Source: an uncultured Bacteroidales bacterium (GTDB taxonomy: Bacteria > Bacteroidota > Bacteroidia > Bacteroidales > Bacteroidaceae). Taken from it: a DNA stretch of 56,778 nt. The stretch is from contig CACZCX010000005.1 of assembly GCA_902779875.1 (NCBI GenBank), positions 1 through 56,778 of the forward strand, given 5' to 3'. The position numbers and the translations under genes are program-made. Below the pieces are notes generated by a model. It saw only the letters and a list, made by a program, of their open reading frames with translations, was not told the origin of the DNA and made no database searches. Every line of letters starts with the position of its first letter. Position 1 is the first letter of the stretch. Positions 18,893 through 28,199 of the stretch are shown piece after piece.

Positions 18893-18939
18893 TTTTATGT
18901 TGTCTTATTTCTTTCTTCATAAACGGGTGTGTTTGACGG

Positions 18940-21225
18940 TCAGAACGGATAACCCACCGCAAGGTGGAATGCAAAGTCACGGTCCATGGACGGATGTATC
19001 AGAGGTATTTTCTGATAAGCCGTACGGCCTGAAGGATTGTAAGCCTTCATACCGCCGTCCAGACGGACCACAAGGAATCCGAAATCAAACCTGACGCCAA
19101 GTCCGTAGGATATGGCAATCTGTTTGTAGAACGTATCAAAGCTGAACACACCGCCGGGCTGCTCGGCATAGTCACGGATGGTCCAGATATTGCCGGCATC
19201 AACAAATGCGGCTCCGTTAACCTTCCAGAACAGTTTGGAGCGGTACTCCAGACTCGCCCCGAGCTTGATGTCACCCGACTGCTTGATATAATCGATGGTC
19301 TTGTCACCGCCACGGTAGGTACCGGGGCCCAACTCACGTACCGACCATCCGCGTACACTGTTGGCACCGCCTGCAAAATAACGCTTCTCAAACGGGAGGC
19401 TGGACGAGTTTCCGTAAGGAACGGCTATGCCCCACTCCACGTGAGCCACAAAGTTGTTCATACGGTCCAGCCGCCAGTTGGCGGTGAAAGAGAAGTCATG
19501 CTTGGCATACTGAGCGAATGCCACTCCGAACACCTTGTACTGACCAGCCGCATTCTCGTCAAACTTGAGCGGACGGGCAAGCAGGTTTAGCATATTGCCC
19601 GATGTCTCCAGGCCCACGCGCACCGAATACTGGAACGGAGCCACGGAGTTGACCTTGGCGTTCGAATAGTAGAATGTGTAACCTATCTTGGTTATAAGCA
19701 GGTCCTCGTAGTTGTACTTAAGGATAGAACGGGCCGATGTGATGTTATCCAGATACTCAGACCTGAAATAGTCCGATATCCAGGGCACAACCAGGTAGTT
19801 CAGGTCCAGCACATCGAACTGATGGACTTTCTGCCAAGTGTCGCCCCACTTGTAGCTCCAGCCCGTAGAGAAGATGGTCTTCTGGAACTCGGGACGGCGC
19901 TGTGCGTTGATCTTGGCGCTCAGGCGTGACGTAGCCTGACTCCTGCGCTGCAGCTCACGTGACATGAACGGCACCAGGAACTCAGGGAAATCCAGGTTAG
20001 CCTCCAGACCGTACTCCAGATAGGTGTCACCAGAGTAACCGGGCAGGTTCGAAATGGACTCGTAAGCGCCTCTCACCTTGATGGTGAGCTGCTCCGAGCC
20101 ACGGAACAGGTTACGGTCCGTAAGTGAGAGCGATGCCGCAGCACCCAGGTCACCGGCGGTGTTGGTACCCTCCACCTCAAAGGAGAATGAGTGCTTGGGC
20201 TGCCTCATGAGCAGCACGTTGGCCTTGAGCAGGTCCACAGTACCCGCTACCGTATCCATGCTCACGTTGGAGTATTTGAGGATACCCAGGCGGGAGAGTG
20301 ACGTATAGGTCTTGGATATGGAATCGGAGTTGTATATCATACCCTCCCTGAGGAACGAGTGGATATCTATTATCTTGGAACGCAACATGGGCTTGCGGTC
20401 GGAAAGCGGATGGAACAGGCGGAATCCGCCACAGCTGTCGGCCGTGAACTCCACCGCCGATCCGGGCAGGTTGCCGTTCTTATCGGAGAGGATATAGTCA
20501 ATCGATGAAATGGTATACTGACGGTGAGGATGCAGGGTGCCGTCCTCATCGGAACTCTCGGCGGCAATAATCATGCTTATGCCCACCTTCTCGCTTCCGC
20601 GGATGGTATCGGCAATGAAAGAGATGTAATCCCTGTTGAAACGGTAATAGCCGTGACGGCGTGCCAGCTGAACAATCCTGTTGCGCTCGTCATTGAGAAT
20701 CTCCACATCCAGGTTCATGCCCCTGACAAGGAGTGTCTGGTCCCAGCTCTCGCGTACAATGCGGTCTATGGCCGGATCCTGTACCGTGAGACGCACGCTG
20801 TCCACCACGAACATCTTACCCGGATCCAGCTCATAACGGACCGATGACTTATGACGTCCCTTCTTTGCGGTGTAGCTGACATTGGCGTTCAGGTATCCGG
20901 AGTTCATGAGGGAACGCCTGATATCGGCACTGGTGGCCTCAGACAGCAGCTCGTCATAGATGACCGGAGCCTCACCCGAGCGCCTGCCCGTGAGGGAGTA
21001 GAAACGCAGCGGCAGACGGAACAGTCCGAACCAGCGTGAGTTGGGGGTCTGGTAAGAGAGGTTGCGGTATTTGCCGGGGTTGGCAAGCGACTTGTCGGCC
21101 GATGTCACCTCCACGCTGTTAAGCAGATACTCACCCTGCGGCACATACTTGTAAACGGAGCAGGAGGCCAGCCACAGCAGGGTTGACAACACAATTGCCG
21201 AATGCAAGAATCTCCTGTTCATCAC
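18940..21225 (-). CDS. tamL: TamL-type outer-membrane assembly lipoprotein (BamA/TamA superfamily)
   Basis: 761 residues. A type II signal peptide ends in LASC (lipobox), then POTRA-like repeats occupy about residues 30-370, with a C-terminal 16-strand Omp85 barrel. RYFAGGANSVRGWSVRELGPG is the family L6-loop region with the conserved R-G-W/F element, and the protein ends in Phe. Lipid-anchored TamA homologues (TamL) are known from Bacteroidetes and work with TamB; no tamB is seen here. It is divergent from the TrmH-type gene, an order often seen in Bacteroidales. Confidence 0.85.
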   Translation of the reverse strand: MMNRRFLHSAIVLSTLLWLASCSVYKYVPQGEYLLNSVEVTSADKSLANPGKYRNLSYQTPNSRWFGLFRLPLRFYSLTGRRSGEAPVIYDELLSEATSADIRRSLMNSGYLNANVSYTAKKGRHKSSVRYELDPGKMFVVDSVRLTVQDPAIDRIVRESWDQTLLVRGMNLDVEILNDERNRIVQLARRHGYYRFNRDYISFIADTIRGSEKVGISMIIAAESSDEDGTLHPHRQYTISSIDYILSDKNGNLPGSAVEFTADSCGGFRLFHPLSDRKPMLRSKIIDIHSFLREGMIYNSDSISKTYTSLSRLGILKYSNVSMDTVAGTVDLLKANVLLMRQPKHSFSFEVEGTNTAGDLGAAASLSLTDRNLFRGSEQLTIKVRGAYESISNLPGYSGDTYLEYGLEANLDFPEFLVPFMSRELQRRSQATSRLSAKINAQRRPEFQKTIFSTGWSYKWGDTWQKVHQFDVLDLNYLVVPWISDYFRSEYLDNITSARSILKYNYEDLLITKIGYTFYYSNAKVNSVAPFQYSVRVGLETSGNMLNLLARPLKFDENAAGQYKVFGVAFAQYAKHDFSFTANWRLDRMNNFVAHVEWGIAVPYGNSSSLPFEKRYFAGGANSVRGWSVRELGPGTYRGGDKTIDYIKQSGDIKLGASLEYRSKLFWKVNGAAFVDAGNIWTIRDYAEQPGGVFSFDTFYKQIAISYGLGVRFDFGFLVVRLDGGMKAYNPSGRTAYQKIPLIHPSMDRDFAFHLAVGYPF

Positions 21226-21265
21226 CGTTTATTCTGTAATCTGCCAAACTTTTGAGTAGAATATA

Positions 21266-21296
21266 CAAAGATACAGAAAGTACCATTGCAAGCAAA
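21266..21296 (-). promoter_or_regulatory. Promoter of tamL
   Basis: On the minus strand TTTG (21296-21293), 19 nt, TATCTTTG (21273-21266): a perfect match to both Bacteroidetes boxes. Expected start near 21259, giving a leader of about 34 nt. Confidence 0.85.
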
Positions 21297-21344
21297 GGGG
21301 AGATTTGAAAAATAACTATCTTTACAACTCGTAAAAAAGCGGTC

Positions 21345-22100
21345 ATGCTCAGCAAGAACGACATAAAGAACATAAAGAGTCTGGAACAGAAGAAGTTCCG
21401 TGAAGAGAAACGCCTCTTTGTGGCCGAAGGTCACAAACTTGTAGGCGATCTTTTAAGTAAATTTGATTGTGTCCTTCTGGCTGCCACACCTGACTGGAAA
21501 CCCCTCGGCAGCTTCCGCGCCGAGCGTAAGGAAGAGATCACTCCCGATGAGCTCAAACGCGCCAGCCTGCTGCGTTCCCCTCAGGATGTGCTGGCTGTGT
21601 TCCGCATACCCGACTACAGCACCGACATGGCTACAGAGGCCGCAAAAAGCCTGATCCTTGCCCTGGATGACATTCAGGATCCCGGTAACCTGGGTACCAT
21701 AGTACGAATAGCTGACTGGTTCGGCATAAAGGATATATTCTGCTCCTCCGGCACCGCCGATATCTACAACCCCAAGGCCGTACAGGCCACCATGGGAGCC
21801 CTTGCAAGAGTCCGTGTACACTACACCGACCTCCTTAAAGATATCTCGCATATGCCGTCCGGGATACCCGTATACGGCACGTTCCTGGATGGAGAGACCA
21901 TCTACAGCACTACGCTCTCAGAAAACGGTGTGATAATAATGGGAAATGAAGGGAACGGAATAAGCCGTGAGATAGCCGCCAAGGTCAACCGCCGTCTGTT
22001 TATCCCCAACTGGCCCGCAGGTGCGGCCACATCGGAGTCACTTAACGTAGCTGTAGCTACCGCGATCACCTGCTCAGAGTTCCGCCGCAGGAGTTTCTGA
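21345..22100 (+). CDS. TrmH/SpoU-family RNA 2'-O-methyltransferase
   Basis: 251 residues. An N-terminal substrate-binding domain (KNIKSLEQKKFREEKRLFVAEGHKLV) precedes the SPOUT knot: motif 1 DDIQDPGNLGTIVRIADWFG, motif 2 IIMGNEGNGIS and motif 3 IPNWPAGAATSESLNVAVA. It methylates a ribose in rRNA or tRNA using S-adenosylmethionine; the exact nucleotide cannot be read from the sequence. Its last 27 bp overlap the convergent DUF4296 gene. A weak -7 box (TATCTTTA) precedes it. Confidence 0.9.
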   Translation: MLSKNDIKNIKSLEQKKFREEKRLFVAEGHKLVGDLLSKFDCVLLAATPDWKPLGSFRAERKEEITPDELKRASLLRSPQDVLAVFRIPDYSTDMATEAAKSLILALDDIQDPGNLGTIVRIADWFGIKDIFCSSGTADIYNPKAVQATMGALARVRVHYTDLLKDISHMPSGIPVYGTFLDGETIYSTTLSENGVIIMGNEGNGISREIAAKVNRRLFIPNWPAGAATSESLNVAVATAITCSEFRRRSF

Positions 22101-22895
22101 CTCTACGCTCACCGTATCGGCGGGCAACTCCTTTACCTTACTGTGATAACGCATGAGTCCGATACCCGTGACCATGAGTATGCCGCTGCGGCTCTTGGTT
22201 GAATCCAGATAGTTTATCGAACCGCTCAGGGTCGAGATTTCGTCCTTGTCATCAAGCACCAGCCTCAGGGCTACGTTGCCGCCTGCACGAAGTATGGTGT
22301 CGACAGTGGCTATGCTGTCCCTGTACATGGCTGACAAAGACATGTAGGCGTACTGAGGCTTTCCTACGGTATCGGGCACGAACGTGTTGTTCATGCTCAG
22401 TACGACCGTATCACCCATGTGGAACGTGGTGTCATAACCGATCTTGTATGTCACCTTGTCCATGAATGATGACGAGTTCAGAAGAGCCGTACGGTCAAGA
22501 TACCACAGGTCCACGCTGTCGCCCGACTCTATGATGACAGACTTCTTCTCTATCTGCGAGAGGGACCTGGATACCTCCTTATATTCGTCCTCAAGACGGT
22601 TGGAGAGTCGTTTGTACACCCTGGCCAACTCCTTGGGATAGCGGGTGTACCATACGAGCGACCTCTCGAACTGCTCGTGGGTCACATGATTCCTGTTGTA
22701 CGCCCAGTCTATGTAGGCGCGGGTCATGTATTTCTCTTCACGGGGCAGATCCTGGCTTATAGCCTGCGCAAGATGGTAGTCATAGAGGAACTGCTCCATC
22801 TTCTTGGGTGACATCACATCATCGGGACGTTTGAGACGGCAACCGGTGACGGTGAGCAGAAGCAGTGCAAGCAGCAGGATATTACTCTTTCTCAT
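22074..22895 (-). CDS. DUF4296 lipoprotein
   Basis: 273 residues. The signal peptide ends in the lipobox VTGC (Cys near residue 19). Residues 25-110 are the DUF4296 region (DVMSPKKMEQFLYDYHLAQAI and FERSLVWYTRYPKELARVYKRL), and the rest is a beta-rich C-terminal half. The start overlaps the lspA 3' end by 14 nt; since LspA cleaves lipoprotein signal peptides, this lipoprotein is cotranscribed with its own processing enzyme. The 3' end overlaps the trmH-like gene on the opposite strand by 27 bp. Function unknown. Confidence 0.85.
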   Translation of the reverse strand: MRKSNILLLALLLLTVTGCRLKRPDDVMSPKKMEQFLYDYHLAQAISQDLPREEKYMTRAYIDWAYNRNHVTHEQFERSLVWYTRYPKELARVYKRLSNRLEDEYKEVSRSLSQIEKKSVIIESGDSVDLWYLDRTALLNSSSFMDKVTYKIGYDTTFHMGDTVVLSMNNTFVPDTVGKPQYAYMSLSAMYRDSIATVDTILRAGGNVALRLVLDDKDEISTLSGSINYLDSTKSRSGILMVTGIGLMRYHSKVKELPADTVSVESETPAAEL

Positions 22896-23550
22896 CAGTC
22901 TCAGGCTTTTCCTCTCCGGGAGTATGGAAATGAAGTCCCATGTTGATGTACTTGGTATAGAAGAGCAGCAGGACTACCACGCCGCAGCTTATGCATGCAT
23001 CGGCAAAGTTGAATATAGGTCCGAAGAACACATCGCCTCCGACCAGCGGCATCCACTCAGGCCAGGTCCAGAGCGGGAAATAGAACATGTCGACCACCTT
23101 ACCGTACAGGAAAGGGGCATAACCCTCACCTATCGGTACGAAAGAGGCCACATGGCTCAGGGAGCTCTCATCAAAGATGAGACCGTAGAACATGCAGTCC
23201 ACCAGGTTTCCGGTAGCACCGGCCAGGATGAATGACAACGTCACAATGTAACCGGTCGGGAATCCCTTACCGACTATCTTGACCAGGTACCAGATAAAGA
23301 ATCCGATGGCCACGATACGAAACAGGGAGAGGAACAACTTGCCCAGTATCTCCATTCCGAATGCCATACCGTTGTTCTCCACGAAACGTATCTCAAACCA
23401 GGAGGTAATCACATTATAGTCATAGAGCGGCATGCCCGTCTTGACCATGATCTTGATGATCTGGTCAATAACAAGCATAGACACTGCTATCACCAGCACA
23501 ATGCACCCCTGACGGATACGCATGGTATCCTTCTGACTGCCGTTCTCCAT
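22882..23550 (-). CDS. lspA: Lipoprotein signal peptidase
   Basis: 222 residues. This inner-membrane aspartyl protease (signal peptidase II) removes signal peptides from prolipoproteins. There are four membrane segments; the catalytic Asp residues lie in AGATGNLVDCMFYG and FGPIFNFADACIS, and VENNGMAFG is the family motif. It is longer than E. coli LspA because of an insert between the catalytic regions and a charged tail. The start could also be the Met at residue 10 (MRIRQGC). It is part of the operon ileS-dksA-like-lspA-DUF4296. Confidence 0.94.
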   Translation of the reverse strand: MENGSQKDTMRIRQGCIVLVIAVSMLVIDQIIKIMVKTGMPLYDYNVITSWFEIRFVENNGMAFGMEILGKLFLSLFRIVAIGFFIWYLVKIVGKGFPTGYIVTLSFILAGATGNLVDCMFYGLIFDESSLSHVASFVPIGEGYAPFLYGKVVDMFYFPLWTWPEWMPLVGGDVFFGPIFNFADACISCGVVVLLLFYTKYINMGLHFHTPGEEKPETDEKE

Positions 23551-23559
23551 CGGCTCCGA

Positions 23560-23937
23560 TCAATGTTTGTTCTGCTTGGCCTCGATGCAGAGGGTAGCGT
23601 GAGGTACGGCGCGCAGACGCTCCTTGGGAATGAGCTTACCTGTCTCGCGGCAGATACCGTATGTCTTGTTCTCTATGCGTACCAGAGCAGCCTGAAGTGA
23701 CTGGATGAATTTCATCTGACGTTGTGCAAGGCGTGTAGTCTCCTCCTTGGAAAGGGTGTTGGCTCCCTCCTCAAGCACCTTGTATGTAGGTGATGTGTCA
23801 TCAGTACTGTTGTTGTCGGCATTCATAAGGGAAGCCTTGAGGGCATCATAATCTCTCTGTGCTACTTCAAGTTTTTCATTGATAATCTGACGGAACTCCT
23901 CAAGTTCCTCGTCAGAATAGCGGTTCTTCTCAGCCAT
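23560..23937 (-). CDS. TraR/DksA-family transcription regulator, two-Cys form
   Basis: 125 residues. DksA-family proteins bind the RNA polymerase secondary channel and act with ppGpp. A helical coiled-coil region (EELEEFRQIINEKLEVAQRDYDALKAS) precedes the C-terminal globular part, where the zinc-finger positions read CxxT and, 20 residues on, CxxA (GICRETGKLI ... ATLCIEAK). Two of the four Cys are therefore replaced, as in Pseudomonas DksA2, which does not need zinc. It sits 10 nt before lspA and 34 nt after ileS on the same strand. Confidence 0.9.
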   Translation of the reverse strand: MAEKNRYSDEELEEFRQIINEKLEVAQRDYDALKASLMNADNNSTDDTSPTYKVLEEGANTLSKEETTRLAQRQMKFIQSLQAALVRIENKTYGICRETGKLIPKERLRAVPHATLCIEAKQNKH

Positions 23938-23971
23938 AACAGGTAATTTGTATTTCGGTTATTAAATAAGG

Positions 23972-26900
23972 TTATTTCTTTTCAATCCTGACACTCAGGG
24001 TGTATTCATCGAACGATACGTCCTCACCGCCCTCAAGACCCTCTACGATCTCAATGGAGTCTGCCAGTACCTGGGTCTTTATCCACTCTTCATACTCGCG
24101 GACGGCCTCATCGGTCTGGGGGTTGGCGCTTATGCGTACGTTTATGCGGTCTGTTATCTCCAGTCCGGTAAGCTTGCGTACATCCTGTATTCTCTTCTTG
24201 AGCTCACGGGCTATACCCTCGCGCTTGAGCTCGTCGGTGAGCTGGATATCGAGAGCTACGGTCAGTGTACCCTCGTTGGCCACTACCCAACCCGGGATAT
24301 CCTCGCTGAATATCTCAACCTCGGTGGTATCGACGGTAGCGGGAGTGCCGTTTATATCAAAGGTAAAGCTGCCCTCACTTTCCAGACGGGCAACATCCTC
24401 CTGGCTCATGTTCTGAACAGCTGCGGCTACGCCCTTCATGAGCGGTCCGAACTTCTTGCCAAGAATCTTGAAGTTACACTTTACCTTCTTGACCAGGACG
24501 TTGGTAGCGCCCTCCACGAACTCGACCTCCTTGACATTGACCTCGTCACGGATAAGTTCCTTGACGGGCTCCAGGTGTGAGCGGAGTTCATCGGTAACAG
24601 GTATGAGTATCTTCTGCAGCGGCTTGCGCACGTTGATCTTGACATCATCGCGCTTACGCAGGGCCAGAGTCATTGAGGTGAGCTTCTGTGCCAGCTCCAT
24701 ACGTGTCTCGAGCTCCTTGTCGACCAGCTTGTTGTCACATACGGGATACTCGGCCAAATGTACTGAGGCCGATGCGCTGCCGGTCACAGCCGTAAGGTCA
24801 CGGTACAGACGGTCCGAATAGAACGGTGCTATAGGTGACATGAGTCTTGCAACGGTCTCAAGGCAGGTATAGAGAGTCTGGTAAGCGGCCAGCTTGTCAG
24901 CGCTCATGCTGCTGCCCCAGTAACGGTCACGTGTAAGGTGAACATACCAGTTGGACAGGTAGTCGTTCACGAAGTTGGTGATGAGACGGCCGGCACGGGT
25001 AGGCTCGTAGTCGTCAAGGCTCTCGCGTACGCCCTTGGTCAGTGAGTTGAGCTCACTCAGTATCCAGCGGTCCATTACGGGACGCTCAGCTACAGGAATC
25101 CGGGCTGCGGAGTTGTCGAATCCGTCCACATTGGCGTACTGTGCAAAGAACTTGTATGTGTTGTGAAGTGTACCGAAGAACTTACGGGTAACATCCTTCA
25201 CGCCCTCCTCATCGAACTTGAGGTTATCCCAAGGCTGGGCGTTGGTTATCATGTACCAGCGCAGGGCGTCACTTCCGAACTTCTCGATTGCCTGGAAGGG
25301 ATCCACGGCATTGCCAAGACGCTTGGACATCTTGTTGCCGTTCTTGTCCAGAACCAGACCGTTCGATATCACGGTCTTGTATGATACGCCGTCCTTGATC
25401 ATGGTGGCTATGGCATGCAGGGTGTAGAACCAACCGCGTGTCTGGTCCACGCCCTCGGCTATGAAGTCAGCCGGGAATACGGTGCCGTTGTCTATCAGTT
25501 CCCTGTTCTCGAACGGATAGTGCATCTGTGCGAAAGGCATGGCGCCGCTGTCGAACCATACGTCAATCAGGTCAGTCTCACGCTTCATCACACGGCCTGC
25601 CTCCGATACCAGCACGATATCATCGACATAAGGACGGTGGAGGTCTATCTTATCATAATTCTCAGCGGTATATACACCGGGCTGGAAACCTTTATCCTTG
25701 AACGGATTTGATTTCATCACGCCGGCCTTGACCGACTTTTCGATTTCGTTATAGAGTTCCTCAACAGAACCGATGCAGAGCTCATCGCCCTCATCGTTAC
25801 GCCAGATAGGCAGCGGGGTACCCCAGTAACGGCTACGGCTCAGGTTCCAGTCGTTCAGGTTCTCAAGCCACTTGCCGAATCGGCCTGTACCGGTTGACTC
25901 GGGCTTCCACTTGATGGTGTCGTTGAGCTGCATCATACGCTCGCGGGCTGCCGAAGCCTTGATGAACCAGCTGTCCAGAGGATAGTAGAGCACCGGCTTG
26001 TCGGTACGCCAGCAGTGAGGATAGTTATGTACGTGTTTCTCGATCTTGAATGCCGTGCCCTGCTGTTTCATGCGGATGCACAGGTATACGTTCAGGTCCT
26101 CAGCCTTCTGAGCGGCAGCCTCGTCGTACTTGCCGCCCTCATTGAATTTGGGATCGTATGCGTTCTTTACGTATGCTCCCTGATACTCGTTATAGAGGCT
26201 CTGGTCCACGCAGTTCTTGACGAAGTCGGGATCGAGCTCATCCAGGAGCCAGTACTTACCGGTAAAGTCAACCATAGGACGTGTCTCCATCTTGCGGTTG
26301 ACCATGAAGAGTGACGGTATGCCTGCAGCCTTGGCCACGAATGCGTCATCGGCACCGAATGTAGGTGCTATATGTACTATGCCGGTACCGTCTTCGGTTG
26401 TAACGTAGTCACCGGGAATTACGCGGAAACCTGCATCGGAAGTCCTGATTGAACCGTCCTCATCCTTATAGACGGGCTTAACCCAGGGGAACAGCTGCTT
26501 GTAGTGCATTCCTACCAGGTCCTTACCCTTGTACTCACCGACAATCTGATAAGGTACCACCTTGTCACCCTGTGCGTAAGAGTCAAGAGCCAGTTCTGCG
26601 CCCTTGGGATCAAGGTAAACGGAGAGTCTCTCCTTAGCCATTACGGCAGTCACGGGAGCTCCGGTATAGGGGTTATAGGTACGTACTGCAACATAGTCTA
26701 TCTTGTTGCCTACGCAGAGTGCGGTGTTTGAAGGCAGAGTCCACGGTGTAGTGGTCCATGCCAGGAAGCAGGGTGTGCCCCAGCCTGTCATCTCGGGTTT
26801 GGGATCGGTCATCTCAAACTGGGCTGTGACGGTGGTGTCCTTGACGTCACGGTAGCAGCCCGGCTGGTTGAGCTCATGGCTCGAAAGACCGGTACCGGCA

Positions 26901-27457
26901 GCGGGTGAATAGGGCTGGATGGTATAGCCTTTATACAGGTAACCCTTGCCGTAGAGCTGCTTGAGCAGCCACCACAGGGTCTCTATGTAGCGGTTGTCAT
27001 ATGTGATGTAGGGGTTGTCCAGATCCACCCAGTAACCGATCTTCTGTGTCAGGTCACTCCAGTGCTCCTTGTACTTCATGACCTCGGTGCGGCAGTTCAT
27101 GTTGTAGTCATCGACCGAGATCTTCTTGCCTATATCCTCCTTGGTAATGCCGAGTTTCTTTTCAACGCCCAGCTCAACGGGAAGTCCGTGGGTATCCCAA
27201 CCGGCCTTACGGTTTACCTGGAAGCCGCACATGGTCTTGTAACGGCAGAATGTATCCTTGATGGTACGTGCCATGACGTGATGGATACCGGGCATTCCGT
27301 TTGCCGAGGGAGGACCCTCGTAGAATACAAAAGAGGGACAGCCCTCACGCTCCTTGATACTGCGGGCGAAAAGGTCTTCCTTCAGCCAATCTTCCAACAC
27401 ATCCTTGTTGACCTGCGACAGGTCAAGTTGTCCACGCTCAGCAAACTTTTTCATCAC
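23972..27457 (-). CDS. ileS: Isoleucyl-tRNA synthetase
   Basis: 1161 residues. It charges tRNA-Ile. The class I HIGH region reads PGIHHVMAR near residue 57, and KMSKR is at about residue 709. The CP1 editing domain lies between them and the anticodon-binding domain after (MDRWILSELNSL). The length and C-terminal extension fit the eukaryotic-like IleS type found in many Bacteroidetes. A candidate -7 box lies 60 nt upstream. Confidence 0.97.
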   Translation of the reverse strand: MMKKFAERGQLDLSQVNKDVLEDWLKEDLFARSIKEREGCPSFVFYEGPPSANGMPGIHHVMARTIKDTFCRYKTMCGFQVNRKAGWDTHGLPVELGVEKKLGITKEDIGKKISVDDYNMNCRTEVMKYKEHWSDLTQKIGYWVDLDNPYITYDNRYIETLWWLLKQLYGKGYLYKGYTIQPYSPAAGTGLSSHELNQPGCYRDVKDTTVTAQFEMTDPKPEMTGWGTPCFLAWTTTPWTLPSNTALCVGNKIDYVAVRTYNPYTGAPVTAVMAKERLSVYLDPKGAELALDSYAQGDKVVPYQIVGEYKGKDLVGMHYKQLFPWVKPVYKDEDGSIRTSDAGFRVIPGDYVTTEDGTGIVHIAPTFGADDAFVAKAAGIPSLFMVNRKMETRPMVDFTGKYWLLDELDPDFVKNCVDQSLYNEYQGAYVKNAYDPKFNEGGKYDEAAAQKAEDLNVYLCIRMKQQGTAFKIEKHVHNYPHCWRTDKPVLYYPLDSWFIKASAARERMMQLNDTIKWKPESTGTGRFGKWLENLNDWNLSRSRYWGTPLPIWRNDEGDELCIGSVEELYNEIEKSVKAGVMKSNPFKDKGFQPGVYTAENYDKIDLHRPYVDDIVLVSEAGRVMKRETDLIDVWFDSGAMPFAQMHYPFENRELIDNGTVFPADFIAEGVDQTRGWFYTLHAIATMIKDGVSYKTVISNGLVLDKNGNKMSKRLGNAVDPFQAIEKFGSDALRWYMITNAQPWDNLKFDEEGVKDVTRKFFGTLHNTYKFFAQYANVDGFDNSAARIPVAERPVMDRWILSELNSLTKGVRESLDDYEPTRAGRLITNFVNDYLSNWYVHLTRDRYWGSSMSADKLAAYQTLYTCLETVARLMSPIAPFYSDRLYRDLTAVTGSASASVHLAEYPVCDNKLVDKELETRMELAQKLTSMTLALRKRDDVKINVRKPLQKILIPVTDELRSHLEPVKELIRDEVNVKEVEFVEGATNVLVKKVKCNFKILGKKFGPLMKGVAAAVQNMSQEDVARLESEGSFTFDINGTPATVDTTEVEIFSEDIPGWVVANEGTLTVALDIQLTDELKREGIARELKKRIQDVRKLTGLEITDRINVRISANPQTDEAVREYEEWIKTQVLADSIEIVEGLEGGEDVSFDEYTLSVRIEKK

Positions 27458-27517
27458 AACTATCTGATATATAGATATTTACAGTTAAAAACCGGGCTCC
27501 TGCCCAATAATTTGGCG

Positions 27518-27525
27518 CAAATTTA
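27518..27525 (-). promoter_or_regulatory. Candidate -7 box for the ileS operon
   Basis: TAAATTTG on the minus strand fits TAnnTTTG. The roughly 50-nt leader holds a small hairpin (GGGC-TCCT-GCCC, 27494-27505), but no T-box-like structure is visible. No -33 box is seen. Confidence 0.45.
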
Positions 27526-27603
27526 CTCATTTTATTATTAAGAAGACCTCTCCGAGTAGGTTAATTTAGTAACTTCGCGGCTGAAAACAGACAGCGACCC
27601 AAA

Positions 27604-28194
27604 ATGAACGTAGCCATTGTAAAATACAACGCCGGAAACATACGCTCCGTGATAGGAGCTTTGGGCAGACTCGGCGTCAATTATATGCTCACCGACAGGG
27701 AGGAGGAGCTCCGCAGCGCCGACAAGGTGATATTCCCCGGCGTAGGTGAAGCCAGCACCACCATGGAATACCTCAAGGCACATAATCTGGACAGGATAAT
27801 CAAGGACCTCAAGCAGCCCGTACTCGGAATCTGCCTGGGCCAGCAGCTCATGTGCAGCCGCAGCGAGGAGGGTGACGCCCAGTGCCTTGGCATATTCGAT
27901 GTACCCGTGCTCAAGTTCCAGCCCCAGCGTCATGAGGACAAGGTCCCCCACATGGGATGGAACACCATCGAGACCACGGGAGACGGCCTGTTCAAAGGGT
28001 TCGACAAACCTGAATTCGTATATTTTGTCCACAGCTTCTACGTTCCAGTATGCGAATGGACCGCAGCCAGGACAGAATACATAAATCCCTTCAGCGCATC
28101 GCTGCACAGGGACAACTTCTACGCCACCCAGTTCCACCCCGAGAAGAGCGGTGCCACAGGCGAGCGTATTCTTAAGAATTTTCTTGACATCTGA
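27604..28194 (+). CDS. hisH: Imidazole glycerol phosphate synthase, glutaminase subunit
   Basis: 196 residues. It supplies ammonia from glutamine to HisF in histidine synthesis. The nucleophile Cys is in GICLGQQLM (residue 77) and the His-Glu pair in ATQFHPEKSG (near 177). It is the first gene of an eight-gene plus-strand operon; a weak -7 box (TAACTTCG, 27570-27577) precedes it. Confidence 0.96.
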   Translation: MNVAIVKYNAGNIRSVIGALGRLGVNYMLTDREEELRSADKVIFPGVGEASTTMEYLKAHNLDRIIKDLKQPVLGICLGQQLMCSRSEEGDAQCLGIFDVPVLKFQPQRHEDKVPHMGWNTIETTGDGLFKGFDKPEFVYFVHSFYVPVCEWTAARTEYINPFSASLHRDNFYATQFHPEKSGATGERILKNFLDI

Positions 28195-28199
28195 GAGCA

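Noticed and set aside
27458-27603. T-box or other riboswitch before ileS
   Set aside because: The leader is short, with only a 4-bp hairpin and no T-box sequence.
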